DNA of 64,000 bases from Streptomyces malaysiense (lineage in GTDB: Bacteria; Actinomycetota; Actinomycetes; Streptomycetales; Streptomycetaceae), in assembly GCF_000980885.2 (NCBI RefSeq), contig NZ_LBDA02000039.1, positions 1 through 64,000 on the forward strand, given 5' to 3'. A program made the translations under genes and the position numbers. Of this stretch, positions 24,293 to 33,222 are shown piece by piece. The notes under the pieces were generated by a model, which had not been told where the DNA came from, did no database searches, and saw only the letters and a program-made list of their open reading frames with translations. Every line of letters begins with the position of its first letter. Position 1 is the first letter of the stretch.

Positions 24293-26604
24293 GTCTCCAG
24301 CGGCAGCACCCGGGCGATGAGGAGGGCGACATCGTCGTGGCCCGCCGGGTGGCGCAGTTCCCGCAGCAGGCGGTCGCAGGTGTCCTCCGGGGAGGGGGAG
24401 GGCGCGGAGAGCAGGCGGAGCAGTTCGTCCAGGCGGGCGTCGATCGGGTCGTCGCGGGTCTCCACCAGGCCGTCGGTGTAGAGGACCAGCTGGTCGCCGG
24501 GCCGCAGTCCGAGCGTCGTGGACTCGAAGGGCACCCCGCCGACCCCCAGCGGGGTGCCGGTCGGCAGGTCCAGGAGCCGGGGCGGGCCGTCGGAGGGGAT
24601 CAGGACCGGCGGCAGATGTCCGGCGGACGCCACCTCCAGCCGGGCCGGCCGGGGATCGTGCACGGCATACACGCAGGTGGCGATGTACGGGTCGAGGCCG
24701 AGGGTGATCCGGTCGAGGTGGGTGAGCACGTGCGCCGGGTCGAGGTCGAGATCGGCCAGGGTGGAGGTGGCGGTGCGCAGCCGGCCCATGGTGGCCGCGG
24801 CCGCGATCCCGCTGCCCATCACGTCGCCCACCGCGAGGGCGGTGCGGTCGCCGTCCAGCGGGATGACGTCGTACCAGTCGCCGCCGACCTCGCCGATCGC
24901 CTGCGCGGGCCGGTAGCGGGCGGCGATCTCCAGGCCCGGGTGGTAGGGCGAGAGCCGGGGCAGCAGGCTGCGCTGGAGGGCCTCGGCGGTGCTGCGGGTG
25001 TGCTGGTGCAGGACGGCGTTGTCGATGCTCAGCGCGGCGCGCGAGGCGAGTTCGCAGGCCAGCTCCAGATCATCGGAGTCGAAGGGCGCGGGGTTGCGGG
25101 CGCGGGCCAGGCCCATGACGCCGATGCACTGCCCGCGGGCGATCAGCGGGACGGCCATGTCGGTGTGCACCCCGGCGCGGGCCAGCAGCCGGGCGGCCTC
25201 GGGATCGGCGGCCACGCGGCCGACCTCGCCGCTGTCCAGATGGGTGATCAGCACGGGACGCCCCGTGCGCACGCTCTGGGCCGCGGGATGGCCGGCGTGG
25301 TAGACGGTGAGCCGGCCGGGCGGCACCAGCGCCCCGGCCGCGTCGGTCGGGTAGGCGGTCTTCACGGCCAGCGCGCGGAACAGCGGCGGTCCCTCACCCG
25401 GGTCCGTCCGGCCCGTGCGCAGCATGCTGTCCAGCAGGTCCACCGCGGCCATGTCGGCGAGGTCGGGCACCAGCACGTCGGCCAGTTCCCGCGCCGTGCG
25501 CTCCACCTCCAGGGTGGTGCCGATGCGCGCCGAGCCGCGGGCGATCAGCCGCAGCCGCCGCTGGGCCCGCTCGGCCTCCTGAGCGGCGCGATAGCGCTCG
25601 GTGACCTCCACCGCGACGGTGGCGACGCCCAGTGTGTGCCCCTGGTGGTCCTCCAGCCGGTACAGCGACGTCATCCACGCGTGATCACTGCCCGGGTCGG
25701 CGGCGGTGCGCCCCACCACCTGCTGGTTCACGAGAGGGACACCGGTGTCCAGCACTCCGCGCATGGACGCCTCCAGCGACTGGAACGCGGCGCCGGGGAA
25801 CAGCTCGCCGGGGCGTCGGCCCACATGGCCTGCCTCGGACAGGCCGTGCATGGACGCGAAGGCGGGATTGACGGCCACGTACCGCAGCTCGGTGTCGAGG
25901 ACGGCCAGCCCGACCGGGGCCTGGGTGACCAGCCGGGCGGACAGCGCGGCGTCGCGTTCCACCCGGCGCAGGGTGGAGCGGTCGGCGGCCAGCCCCAGCG
26001 CGTAGTGATCGCCGAGATGGTCGGTCAGCCGCATGTTGCGGAACTCGACGATCCTGGTGCCGCCGTCCTTGTGCCGCACCGGGAACGCCCCCGCCCAGCC
26101 CCGGCCGGTCTCCATCACCTCGGCGAACAGCTGGATCGCCGCGTCCCGGTGCTCGGGGAGCAGCAGCAGAAGGGCCGCGTACTGCCCGACGGCCTCCGCA
26201 CGGTCGTACCCGAACAGCTCCTCGGCCTGGGGGCTCCACATGTCGATCCGGCCGTCGGCCTCCAGGAGTACGGCGGCGACGCCGAGCAGGTCGAAGAGAC
26301 TGGTCGGCTGCTCCGCCTCGGGTTCCGTGCCCGCCCGGGACGGGACGGCCCGGTCGGCCCGGCCCGCCGGGGGCGCCGCGGTGGGGTCCGGCCGGGGGCG
26401 CGGAGACGGGCCCAGTCCGGCCTCGGGCGCCGCGGCGTGGTCGGCGCGGGATTCCACGGCCGGGTCCGCCTGGGGGCGTGCGGACCGGTCGGGCCGCGGT
26501 CGCGTGGCCGGGTCCGCCCGCGGCTCGGTGGCGTGGTCCGCCCCGGGCTCCGCCCGCGCGGCTGCGGGGCGGTCCGGGTCCGGCCGCCGCGTCCCTCCGC
26601 TCAT
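24289..26604 (-). CDS. PAS-PAS-GAF-PP2C(SpoIIE) phosphatase
   Basis: This 771-aa regulator begins with about 110 low-complexity residues containing repeated R-A/P-D-P/H-A units, followed by two PAS domains (about 120-235 and 235-360), a GAF domain (about 370-540) and a SpoIIE PP2C domain (about 555-771). Phosphatase metal ligands are seen in GEVGGDWYDV, VGDVMGSGIA and HPAGHDDVALL. It lacks the HATPase domain found in the phosphatase at 16658. It is expected to dephosphorylate an anti-sigma antagonist in response to a redox or small-molecule signal. AGGAGGGAG precedes the ATG. No anti-sigma or antagonist gene is adjacent. Confidence 0.92.
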   Translation of the reverse strand: MSGGTRRPDPDRPAAARAEPGADHATEPRADPATRPRPDRSARPQADPAVESRADHAAAPEAGLGPSPRPRPDPTAAPPAGRADRAVPSRAGTEPEAEQPTSLFDLLGVAAVLLEADGRIDMWSPQAEELFGYDRAEAVGQYAALLLLLPEHRDAAIQLFAEVMETGRGWAGAFPVRHKDGGTRIVEFRNMRLTDHLGDHYALGLAADRSTLRRVERDAALSARLVTQAPVGLAVLDTELRYVAVNPAFASMHGLSEAGHVGRRPGELFPGAAFQSLEASMRGVLDTGVPLVNQQVVGRTAADPGSDHAWMTSLYRLEDHQGHTLGVATVAVEVTERYRAAQEAERAQRRLRLIARGSARIGTTLEVERTARELADVLVPDLADMAAVDLLDSMLRTGRTDPGEGPPLFRALAVKTAYPTDAAGALVPPGRLTVYHAGHPAAQSVRTGRPVLITHLDSGEVGRVAADPEAARLLARAGVHTDMAVPLIARGQCIGVMGLARARNPAPFDSDDLELACELASRAALSIDNAVLHQHTRSTAEALQRSLLPRLSPYHPGLEIAARYRPAQAIGEVGGDWYDVIPLDGDRTALAVGDVMGSGIAAAATMGRLRTATSTLADLDLDPAHVLTHLDRITLGLDPYIATCVYAVHDPRPARLEVASAGHLPPVLIPSDGPPRLLDLPTGTPLGVGGVPFESTTLGLRPGDQLVLYTDGLVETRDDPIDARLDELLRLLSAPSPSPEDTCDRLLRELRHPAGHDDVALLIARVLPLET

Positions 26605-26769
26605 CCCACTCCCTCCTTCCGCCGGCCCGCCCGGCGGGCGCCGTCGTGTCCGCCACCCGGGTCCGGCAGGGCACGCACCCGGGTGGGCGCCGTACGCGGT
26701 GAGACCGGTCCGGGCCTCACCTCACGCCTACCCGTGGACGCGCGATCCGCAGCGACTCGGAGGGGGGTA

Positions 26770-29145
26770 CTACGGGAGAACCGGTCCGGGCCCTGCCGGT
26801 CCGTCCCGGGGACCGCCGCCCGTGCCCCCGGGGCCGTCGGGCCCGGGGGCACGGGCGGCGGGGCCGCCCCCGGCGCCCTGGGGCCCGCTCTCGGCACCAC
26901 CCGCCCGGCCCTCACCCGCTCCGTCCTCGTCCGCTCCGGGTTCCCCGCCCCCGCGCGCGATCCTCGACAGATCGGCCATGAGGGAGTCCAGCCAGGACAC
27001 CGTGGCGTAGTAGAGGCGGGGCGCCCCCGGCGGCTCCGCGTCGGCGCCCGCCAGGGACCGGGCGAGGCGGGGCACCGGGCCCGTAGGGGTGTCGCAGCCG
27101 GGGTCCAGGGCCGCCGAGACCAGGAGCATGCGCCCGGCCACCCGGTCCCCGAGACCGCTGACCGCGGCGGCGCCGGGTCCGAGGCCGGTGCACGGCGGCT
27201 CCAGCAGCCGTTCCGAGCCCCACAGGGTGTGGTGCCCGGCCATCAGGGCCGCCTGCCAGTCCACCCCGGGCAGCACCGCCCCGCGTCCCCGGTCGCCGAA
27301 CGGCGTCGGCTCGCTCTGGAACTGCCCGTACGCGGACTCCGCCAGGATCACCGCGTGCTGGAGCGAACGGTGCCCCGGCATCACCGCCGGGACGGTCGCC
27401 TGCCCCCGCTGCCGCAGCGGCCCCTCCAGGGCCACCGAGGCACTCGTCGCCACCACGATCTCCGCGGCCCTGCGCAGCAGCTCCGCCGCCGCGTACCGCA
27501 ACTCGTCATGGGCACCGCGCGGCCAGGCCAGCAGCCCGAACACCGCGCCGATCGCGCTGCCGACCAGCACGTCCAGGAGCCGTACCTCCGCCAGATGCCA
27601 GGTCGGCGGCGCGAGCTGGGCGAAGACCAGGGCCACGAGCACCGTGAAGAGGCCCTGCGCCCAGCCGATGCCCTTGACCGGCCCGACCGTGAAGGCGAAC
27701 AGCATCCACAGGGGGAGCAGCGCGGCGTAGACGTTGGTGTGCGTGCTGAACAGGGCCAGCGTGCCGCCGGCCACCAGGGCGCCGGCCAGCGTGCCGGCGA
27801 GCGCGGACCGGATGGTGCTCCACGTCTCGTCCATGGTGGTGCGGGTCAGGGTGAGCGTCGCCAGCGTCGCCCAGAAGCCGTGGGGCAGCGTGTCCACGCC
27901 CGCAACCAGCCGGGCCGCGGTCAGTGCCAGGGCGATGCGCACCGCGTTCTGGAAGAACACCGAGCGTCGTCCGGCATGCCCGCGCACCCGGTGCCACCAC
28001 AGCGCCGGGGGCGGGGCGGCGGCGTACCAGAAGCGTTCCGGCGGCCCTGTCACCGAGGCCCGCCGGCCGTGCGCCGCGAGATCGGCCGCCGCCCCCATGG
28101 CCAGCGCGGCATCGGCGATCTCCAGTACGGCCGCGTGCCGGCGCAGCACGTCCGGTGCCGGTGTGCTGCCCTCCCGGGGGTGGACCGTGGACCGGGCGGC
28201 CAGCACGGCGCGGGCCGCGGCCAGCTCCTGGTACGCGGCCAGGGGAGAGGTACCCGCCCGGAGACAGCCCACGGTGGCGGTGGCCAGCCGTGCGACCGCT
28301 TCGAGTACGGCGGTCACGACGGCGTCGGGCGGGCGGCAGGGCGTGGCCGACGGCCGGACACCGGCCCCCGACGTGGCCGACAGCCGGGGCAGCCTGCTCA
28401 GCAGCGTCCGGGTCGCCAGACCCGTGTGGGCCAGGGCGCGGTCCCGCAGGCTCGGCCCCGCCGGGCGGTCCGCCTCGGGCACGACCAGGGGGCGCAGCTG
28501 GTGGCCGGTCTCGCGGGCGCTGCGGATCTCGGTCCGGGAGAGGGCGTACGGCGGGGCGATGAGCAGGGCGGCGCAGCGGGCCGCGACGGCGGCGGCGTGG
28601 GCGGCGCGCGACCGGTACGGCGCGGGGGTCGGCTCGCGGAAGAGCAGGGTCTCGGCGAGGGCGAGCAGGGCCATGCCGGTGGTCGTGCCGAGCAGCCGGT
28701 CGCCGAGCTGGGCGGGATCGTAGGGCGGGAACGACGGCAGGATGTACAGGAGCTGCAGACCCGGCGCGGCCCCCGCCGGGCGGGGGCCGCCGACGGCGGA
28801 GAAGGCCAGCGTGAAGCCGACGACCAGCATGCCGGCGACGGCGCTCCAGGTCCGCACCGACAGATACGTCCCGACGATCACCAGCAGCCAGCCCACCGGG
28901 ATCAGCCGCAGCACCACCGCGGCGCGCTGCCTCCCGGTGCCCGGGATCCTGGAGAGCCCGCCCAGCGCCACCGCGGCGAACAGTGCGTACGTGGCGGCGA
29001 CGGGGCGGTCGAGGCCGTAGCGGAAGAGATAGAAGCCGGCCGCGGCGACCAGCGTCACCTGGATCGCCCGGCGCGCCGGGGCGGCGTACGGCGCCGGGAT
29101 CCGGCCGGCGAGAGCACCAGACACCCCTCCAGGCTCACGCATCAC
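26770..29145 (-). CDS. FUSC family (aromatic acid exporter-like) membrane protein
   Basis: This protein of up to 791 aa has two blocks of about six membrane helices (residues about 20-185 and 410-560), each followed by a cytosolic helical region, as in FUSC/AaeB-type proteins. The second block contains VRIALALTAARLVAG, GFWATLATLTLTRTTMDETW and GTLAGALVAGGTLAL, typical of the family. Relatives export aromatic acids; the cargo here is unknown. The start is uncertain: GTG 29145, ATG 29142 or GTG 29124 are possible. The first two lie in the foot of the chitinase terminator hairpin, which favours the shorter form. The C-terminal 60 residues are Gly/Pro-rich. Confidence 0.85.
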   Translation of the reverse strand: MMREPGGVSGALAGRIPAPYAAPARRAIQVTLVAAAGFYLFRYGLDRPVAATYALFAAVALGGLSRIPGTGRQRAAVVLRLIPVGWLLVIVGTYLSVRTWSAVAGMLVVGFTLAFSAVGGPRPAGAAPGLQLLYILPSFPPYDPAQLGDRLLGTTTGMALLALAETLLFREPTPAPYRSRAAHAAAVAARCAALLIAPPYALSRTEIRSARETGHQLRPLVVPEADRPAGPSLRDRALAHTGLATRTLLSRLPRLSATSGAGVRPSATPCRPPDAVVTAVLEAVARLATATVGCLRAGTSPLAAYQELAAARAVLAARSTVHPREGSTPAPDVLRRHAAVLEIADAALAMGAAADLAAHGRRASVTGPPERFWYAAAPPPALWWHRVRGHAGRRSVFFQNAVRIALALTAARLVAGVDTLPHGFWATLATLTLTRTTMDETWSTIRSALAGTLAGALVAGGTLALFSTHTNVYAALLPLWMLFAFTVGPVKGIGWAQGLFTVLVALVFAQLAPPTWHLAEVRLLDVLVGSAIGAVFGLLAWPRGAHDELRYAAAELLRRAAEIVVATSASVALEGPLRQRGQATVPAVMPGHRSLQHAVILAESAYGQFQSEPTPFGDRGRGAVLPGVDWQAALMAGHHTLWGSERLLEPPCTGLGPGAAAVSGLGDRVAGRMLLVSAALDPGCDTPTGPVPRLARSLAGADAEPPGAPRLYYATVSWLDSLMADLSRIARGGGEPGADEDGAGEGRAGGAESGPQGAGGGPAARAPGPDGPGGTGGGPRDGPAGPGPVLP

Positions 29146-29184
29146 CGCGCGCCCGGCACCTGCGGGCAGGTGCCGGGCGCGCGG
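29145..29184. terminator. Eighteen-bp hairpin downstream of the chitinase gene
   Basis: Arms 29145-29162 and 29167-29184 pair perfectly around a CGGG loop. It lies 51 bp after the chitinase stop (minus strand) and runs up to the first possible start codon of the FUSC gene. It should separate their transcripts. Confidence 0.75.
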
Positions 29185-29235
29185 CTGGGGTCCCCTTAGG
29201 GGACCGATGTACGGGACGAACCGCGGGGAGGGCGC

Positions 29236-30969
29236 TCAGCCGAGGGCGAGATCGTCGGCGTACACGTCGCCCTGGCCGTACCACCCGTGGACGTACACCG
29301 TGACGGTGCCGCTGCCGCCGGTCGTGAAGGAGACCTTCAGCTGGTTCCAGCTCGAACCGTTCGACCAGGTGCTCGCGGTGGCGCCGCCGCTGACGCCGAG
29401 GTAGGCGTAGGGGCCCTGGACCCAGCCGGTGAGCGTGTAGCTGTGGTTCGGTGACAGGGTGACGGTCTGGTCGCACTCGCCGGTGCTCCCGGCGTCGGGG
29501 GTGACCTGGAGGGCGTGGCCGCCCGAGTGGACCGGGGCCGTGACCAGCGTGCTGCCGCCGGTGCAGGTCCAGGGTCCGAGGCTGCCGGTCTCGAACCCGG
29601 CGTTGGCCAGCGAACCCCCGCCGCCCCCGCCCCCGCTGCCGGTGACCGTGAGCGTGTAGGTCGCGCTGTGGGTGCCGCCGGTGCCCGTCCCGGTGACCGT
29701 GATCGGGTAGGTGCCCGCGGCCGCGGACGACCCGACGGCCGCCGTCAGGGTGGAGGCGCTGCCGGAGGTCACCGACGCCGGGCTGAAGGAGACGGTGACG
29801 CCGGAGGGCGCGCCGGAGGCGGTGAGGGCCACGGACTCGGCGCTGCCCGAGGTGGTGGCGGTGGCGACGCTCGCGGTCGCGGAACCGCCCTGGGCGACCG
29901 AGGCGGAGCCGGGGGAGAGGGACAGTGAGAAGTCGCTGCTCGTACCGCCCCCGCCCCCGCCGCCCGAGCTGCCCTCGTACGGCACGAACGCGTCCGTGAA
30001 CGCCAGGCTGCTCTGGCTGATCTCACTGCACGTGGGGAGGGAGTTGGCGCTGCCGCCGCACGGCTGGTCCCGGTCGACCGACCAGAAGGCGAGCCGTCCC
30101 ACGCCGTTCTGCGCGGCGAAGTTCTCGACGGTCCGGGCGTCGGCCAGGGTGAACGTGGAGCCGTCGTCGTTCTTGCCGATCATCGGGGTGATGCCGAGGT
30201 CGGCGTAGCCGTACCCGGAGTCGACGGACTGCATCTGCGCCAGCGTGGCCTTGGCGGCGTCGATCGCGCCCTGGCCCATCTCGGCGCCCGTACCGGCGTA
30301 GTAGTCCATGGTCATGATGTTGACCACGTCTATCCTGACGCCCGCGTTCCTGGCGGCCTTGAGGATGTTGACGCCGTCATTGGTAAGCCCGCTCGTCAGC
30401 ACCGGCAGGGTGACGGAGAACTGGAGGCTCGGGTTGGCCGCCTCGAGGTCCTTCATCGCCTGCATCTGGCGGGCCGCGGCGGCGGTGTCCGCGACGGCGG
30501 CGCCCTCGATGTCGAAGTCCAGCCGGGTGACGCCGTAGTCGTCGATGAGGGCCTGGTATCCGGCGTCGATGCTGCTCTGGGTGGTGCAGGTCCAGGCGAG
30601 CGGCAGACCGCTGGCGCCGCCCGAGGAGATGATCACCGAGGCGCCCTCGGACCTGGCGCGGGCGATCTCGGGGTCGGTGTAGGAGTCGTCGCCGATGGGG
30701 AGCGTGTCGCCCCAGACCTGGTCGCAGCCCTCGCCGAGGACGAAGGCGGCGGTGTACGCCTTGAGTTGGTGCCCGGTGATCGCGGTGTCGAGCAGGCCCT
30801 CCTGACCGTTCGACATGTCGACGTAGGGAGCGACGGAGTACACGCTGCCGCCCGCTGCGTCGGCCGTCGCCGCGCTGCTCGCGGGGGCGAGGGCGACGGC
30901 CGCGCCGGTGGCCGCGAGCGCGAACGCGCAGGCGGATGCGGCGAGTCCGCTCAATCTTGCCAGGCGCAT
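29236..30969 (-). CDS. Secreted GH18 chitinase with Ig-like and C-terminal carbohydrate-binding modules
   Basis: This 577-aa protein has a Sec signal peptide (basic MRLARLSG, hydrophobic core, cleavage near ASSAATA, residue about 35). The GH18 domain follows (about 40-345), with the catalytic motif in TRLDFDIEG; the Glu of DFDIE is the acid/base. A Gly-rich linker leads to an Ig-like domain (about 355-450, Ser/Thr/Ala-rich with PSGVTVSFSPASV). A second Gly linker leads to a CBM-type beta-sandwich (LANAGFETGSLGPWTCTGGS, GWYGQGDVYADDLALG). It would cleave chitin outside the cell. GAGGGG precedes ATG 30969. A dre-like DasR site upstream fits induction by chitin breakdown. Confidence 0.94.
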   Translation of the reverse strand: MRLARLSGLAASACAFALAATGAAVALAPASSAATADAAGGSVYSVAPYVDMSNGQEGLLDTAITGHQLKAYTAAFVLGEGCDQVWGDTLPIGDDSYTDPEIARARSEGASVIISSGGASGLPLAWTCTTQSSIDAGYQALIDDYGVTRLDFDIEGAAVADTAAAARQMQAMKDLEAANPSLQFSVTLPVLTSGLTNDGVNILKAARNAGVRIDVVNIMTMDYYAGTGAEMGQGAIDAAKATLAQMQSVDSGYGYADLGITPMIGKNDDGSTFTLADARTVENFAAQNGVGRLAFWSVDRDQPCGGSANSLPTCSEISQSSLAFTDAFVPYEGSSGGGGGGGTSSDFSLSLSPGSASVAQGGSATASVATATTSGSAESVALTASGAPSGVTVSFSPASVTSGSASTLTAAVGSSAAAGTYPITVTGTGTGGTHSATYTLTVTGSGGGGGGGSLANAGFETGSLGPWTCTGGSTLVTAPVHSGGHALQVTPDAGSTGECDQTVTLSPNHSYTLTGWVQGPYAYLGVSGGATASTWSNGSSWNQLKVSFTTGGSGTVTVYVHGWYGQGDVYADDLALG

Positions 30970-31042
30970 GACATTTGCCCCTCTCGGGGATGCCTCTAGG
31001 GCGTGGGGTGGTGGGGTGAGGTCGCCGTGCACGGCGGGGGTG

Positions 31043-31056
31043 TTGGTACATACCAA
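31043..31056. promoter_or_regulatory. Palindrome TTGGTACATACCAA in the chitinase promoter
   Basis: Six-bp arms around a two-base centre, about 75 bp before the chitinase start and near where its -10 region would be. It shares TGGT...ACCA with the DasR-responsive element but has a different centre. A second, better dre-like site lies 38 bp upstream. Confidence 0.5.
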
Positions 31057-31074
31057 ACCGCCGCCGATCCGGCC

Positions 31075-31095
31075 CGTCAAGAGGACTAGACCAAC
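31075..31095 (-). promoter_or_regulatory. dre-like DasR site abutting a TTGACG -35 box
   Basis: On the minus strand GTTGGTCTAGTCCTCT (31095-31080) agrees with the dre consensus ACTGGTCTAGACCACT at 12 of 16 positions, including the TGGTCTAG half. It overlaps by one base a -35-like TTGACG (31080-31075). DasR, the GlcNAc-responsive GntR regulator, represses chitinolytic genes in Streptomyces from such sites. Confidence 0.6.
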
Positions 31096-31280
31096 TTCGA
31101 ACCTGTGAACCCGCCGATCCCCGCCCCGGGTCGGCCCGCGCGGGGCCCTCGCGCCCCCGGTCGCGAACCGCCGCCGGAAGCGGCCGGAAATCGGTCCCCG
31201 ACAACTGTTATCCGGGCCGCCTCGAACGGTCTCCCAGTCATCGGGAACAATCGTTCGGCGTCGAGGACGGGAAACATCTG

Positions 31281-32951
31281 ATGAGCACACGGCACACGGA
31301 CGCGGCGGAGACGGCGGCCCTGGTGATCGCGGCCCGCGAGGGCGACGCGGCGGCCCAGGACGCCCTGGTCAGCGCCTATCTGCCGCTGGTCTACAACATC
31401 GTGGGGCGGGCGCTGAACGGCTCGGTGGATGTCGACGACGTGGTGCAGGAGACGATGCTGCGCGCCCTCGACGGCCTGGGCGGGCTGCGCGCCCCCGAGC
31501 GCTTCCGCTCCTGGCTCGTCGCGATCGCGATGAACCAGGTCCGCGACCACTGGCAGGACCGCCGGTCCGTGCCCGCAGCCGTGGAGGAGGCGCACGACCT
31601 GGCCGATCCGGGCGCCGACTTCGTGGACCTGACGGTGGTGCAGCTCCAGCTGTCGGGGCAGCGCCAGGAGACCGCGCACGCCACACGCTGGCTGGAGCCC
31701 GACGACCGGGGACTGCTGTCGCTGTGGTGGCTGGAGTGCGCGGGCGAGCTGACCCGCGCCGAGGTCGCCGCCGCCCTGGAGCTGACGCCGGAGCACACCG
31801 CGGTCCGCGTGCAGCGGATGAAGGCCCAGCTGGAGGCGGCCCGGGTGGTGGTGCGGGCGCTCGACGCGCGGCCGCGCTGCGAGGAACTGCGGGGCGTGCT
31901 GGCCGCCTGGGACGGCAAGCCGTCGGCGCTGTGGCGCAAGCGCATCGCCCGGCACGCCCGCGGCTGCCCGCTCTGCTCGGGCCTGTGGAGCGGGCTGATG
32001 CCGGCGGAGGGGCTGCTGGCCGGACTCGCGCTGGTCGCCGCGGCGCCCGCGCTGCTCGCCGCGCTGCGCTCCGCCTCCGGCGGGATGGCCCCGGTCGCGG
32101 CCGCCTCCCCGTTCGATCCCCCGGCCGGGTCCGGCGGGTCGGGCGCGGGCACGGGTTCGGTTTCCGGTTCCGGGGGCGGAAGGCGGGCCGCGCGGGGCCG
32201 TTCGGGCGGACGCGGCGCGTCCCGCCGGCGCAGGCGGATGCGGCGCCGGGTCGTCGCCGGCGTCGTCGTGGCGTGTGTCGCGGGCGGCGGACTCTGGTAC
32301 TTCGGCGTGGACGCCCGGTCCGGTTCCGGTGACACGGCCGCCGACCGGAGCGCGGACGCCTCCGCGGTGGACCTCTCCGCGCCGAGCGCCGTACCCACCT
32401 CGGCGTCGCCCTCGCCGTCCGCCTCCAAGTCCGAGAAGCCGAGGAAACCGAAGAAGAAGGCCACCAGGAGTCCGAGCCCGACTCCGACCCCCACGAGGAA
32501 GAGCACGCCGTCGCCGCGCCCGAGCACCCCGCGGGCCCCGGTGCGCACCACCGCGCCGGCACCGGCCGGTGACACCGTCAGCCAGGTGGTGGCACTGGTC
32601 AACCAGCAGCGCGCGAGCGCCGGTTGCTCTCCGCTGACCGAGGACCCGCAGCTCCAGCAGGCGGCCCAGGCGCACTCCGACGACATGGCCGCGCGGAACT
32701 TCTTCGACCACGTCAACCCGGACGGCGTGGATCCCGGACAGCGCATCACCGCCGCCGGCTACCGGTGGTCCACGTACGGCGAGAACATAGCCATGGGCCA
32801 GCAGACCCCGGCCTCCGTGATGGACGCCTGGATGAACAGCCCCGGCCACCGCGCCAACATCCTCAACTGCGCCTTCAAGAACATCGGCGTCGGCGTGCAC
32901 AAGGGCACGGGCGGCCCCTGGTGGACGCAGGACTTCGGCACGAGGATGTGA
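31281..32951 (+). CDS. ECF-type sigma factor fused to a TM segment and an extracytoplasmic CAP (SCP/PR1) domain
   Basis: This 556-aa chimera has sigma region 2 at about residues 15-90 (LVSAYLPLVYNIVGRALNGS, DVDDVVQETMLRAL, RFRSWLVAIAMNQVRDHW) and region 4 at about 140-195 (LTRAEVAAALELTPEHTAVR). A zinc-finger-like HARGCPLC motif (H-x3-C-x2-C, near 225) resembles ZAS anti-sigma domains. Hydrophobic segments lie at about 245-265 and 322-338, followed by a Ser/Pro/Lys-rich stalk. The C-terminal CAP domain (about 435-556) has HSDDMAARNFFDHVNPDGV, GENIAMGQQTP and SPGHRANILNC. This puts the sensor outside and the sigma module inside on one chain. The start is ATG 31281, with a weak GGGA site. Confidence 0.9.
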   Translation: MSTRHTDAAETAALVIAAREGDAAAQDALVSAYLPLVYNIVGRALNGSVDVDDVVQETMLRALDGLGGLRAPERFRSWLVAIAMNQVRDHWQDRRSVPAAVEEAHDLADPGADFVDLTVVQLQLSGQRQETAHATRWLEPDDRGLLSLWWLECAGELTRAEVAAALELTPEHTAVRVQRMKAQLEAARVVVRALDARPRCEELRGVLAAWDGKPSALWRKRIARHARGCPLCSGLWSGLMPAEGLLAGLALVAAAPALLAALRSASGGMAPVAAASPFDPPAGSGGSGAGTGSVSGSGGGRRAARGRSGGRGASRRRRRMRRRVVAGVVVACVAGGGLWYFGVDARSGSGDTAADRSADASAVDLSAPSAVPTSASPSPSASKSEKPRKPKKKATRSPSPTPTPTRKSTPSPRPSTPRAPVRTTAPAPAGDTVSQVVALVNQQRASAGCSPLTEDPQLQQAAQAHSDDMAARNFFDHVNPDGVDPGQRITAAGYRWSTYGENIAMGQQTPASVMDAWMNSPGHRANILNCAFKNIGVGVHKGTGGPWWTQDFGTRM

Positions 32952-33117
32952 CCCCGCCCGTACGGCATACCTGGGCGGGGGGACCGCCCAGGGGCCCGGC
33001 GCGGGGCTTCGCCGACGCCGTTGCGCGGGCTGGGCGCCGGTGGGCGCGGCGGCCGGGCGACCCCGCCGGTGGGCAGCCCCTGTCCCGCGGGCGGCCGTAC
33101 GGCCGGTCAGCCGGACC

Positions 33118-33222
33118 GGTGGCCGGCTCCGTTCACCGGACCGGCGGTCGGGCCCGTTCGCCGGTGCCCGTGGTCACGTCCGTCACCGGTGCCCGCGGTC
33201 AAGCCCGTTCGCCGGTGTCGCC
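33118..33222. repeat. Degenerate 25-28 bp tandem repeat, four units
   Basis: Units begin at 33118, 33146, 33172 and 33197 with GGT and share the core CCGTTCGCCGG or CCGTTCACCGG. The last unit overlaps the 3' end of the TetR gene. The remaining 32952-33117 shows no gene. Confidence 0.5.

Noticed and set aside
24016..29199. Plus-strand open frame of 1,727 codons across the SpoIIE and FUSC genes
   Set aside because: It is the antisense of two clear minus-strand genes. Long stop-free frames are expected in DNA of this GC content.
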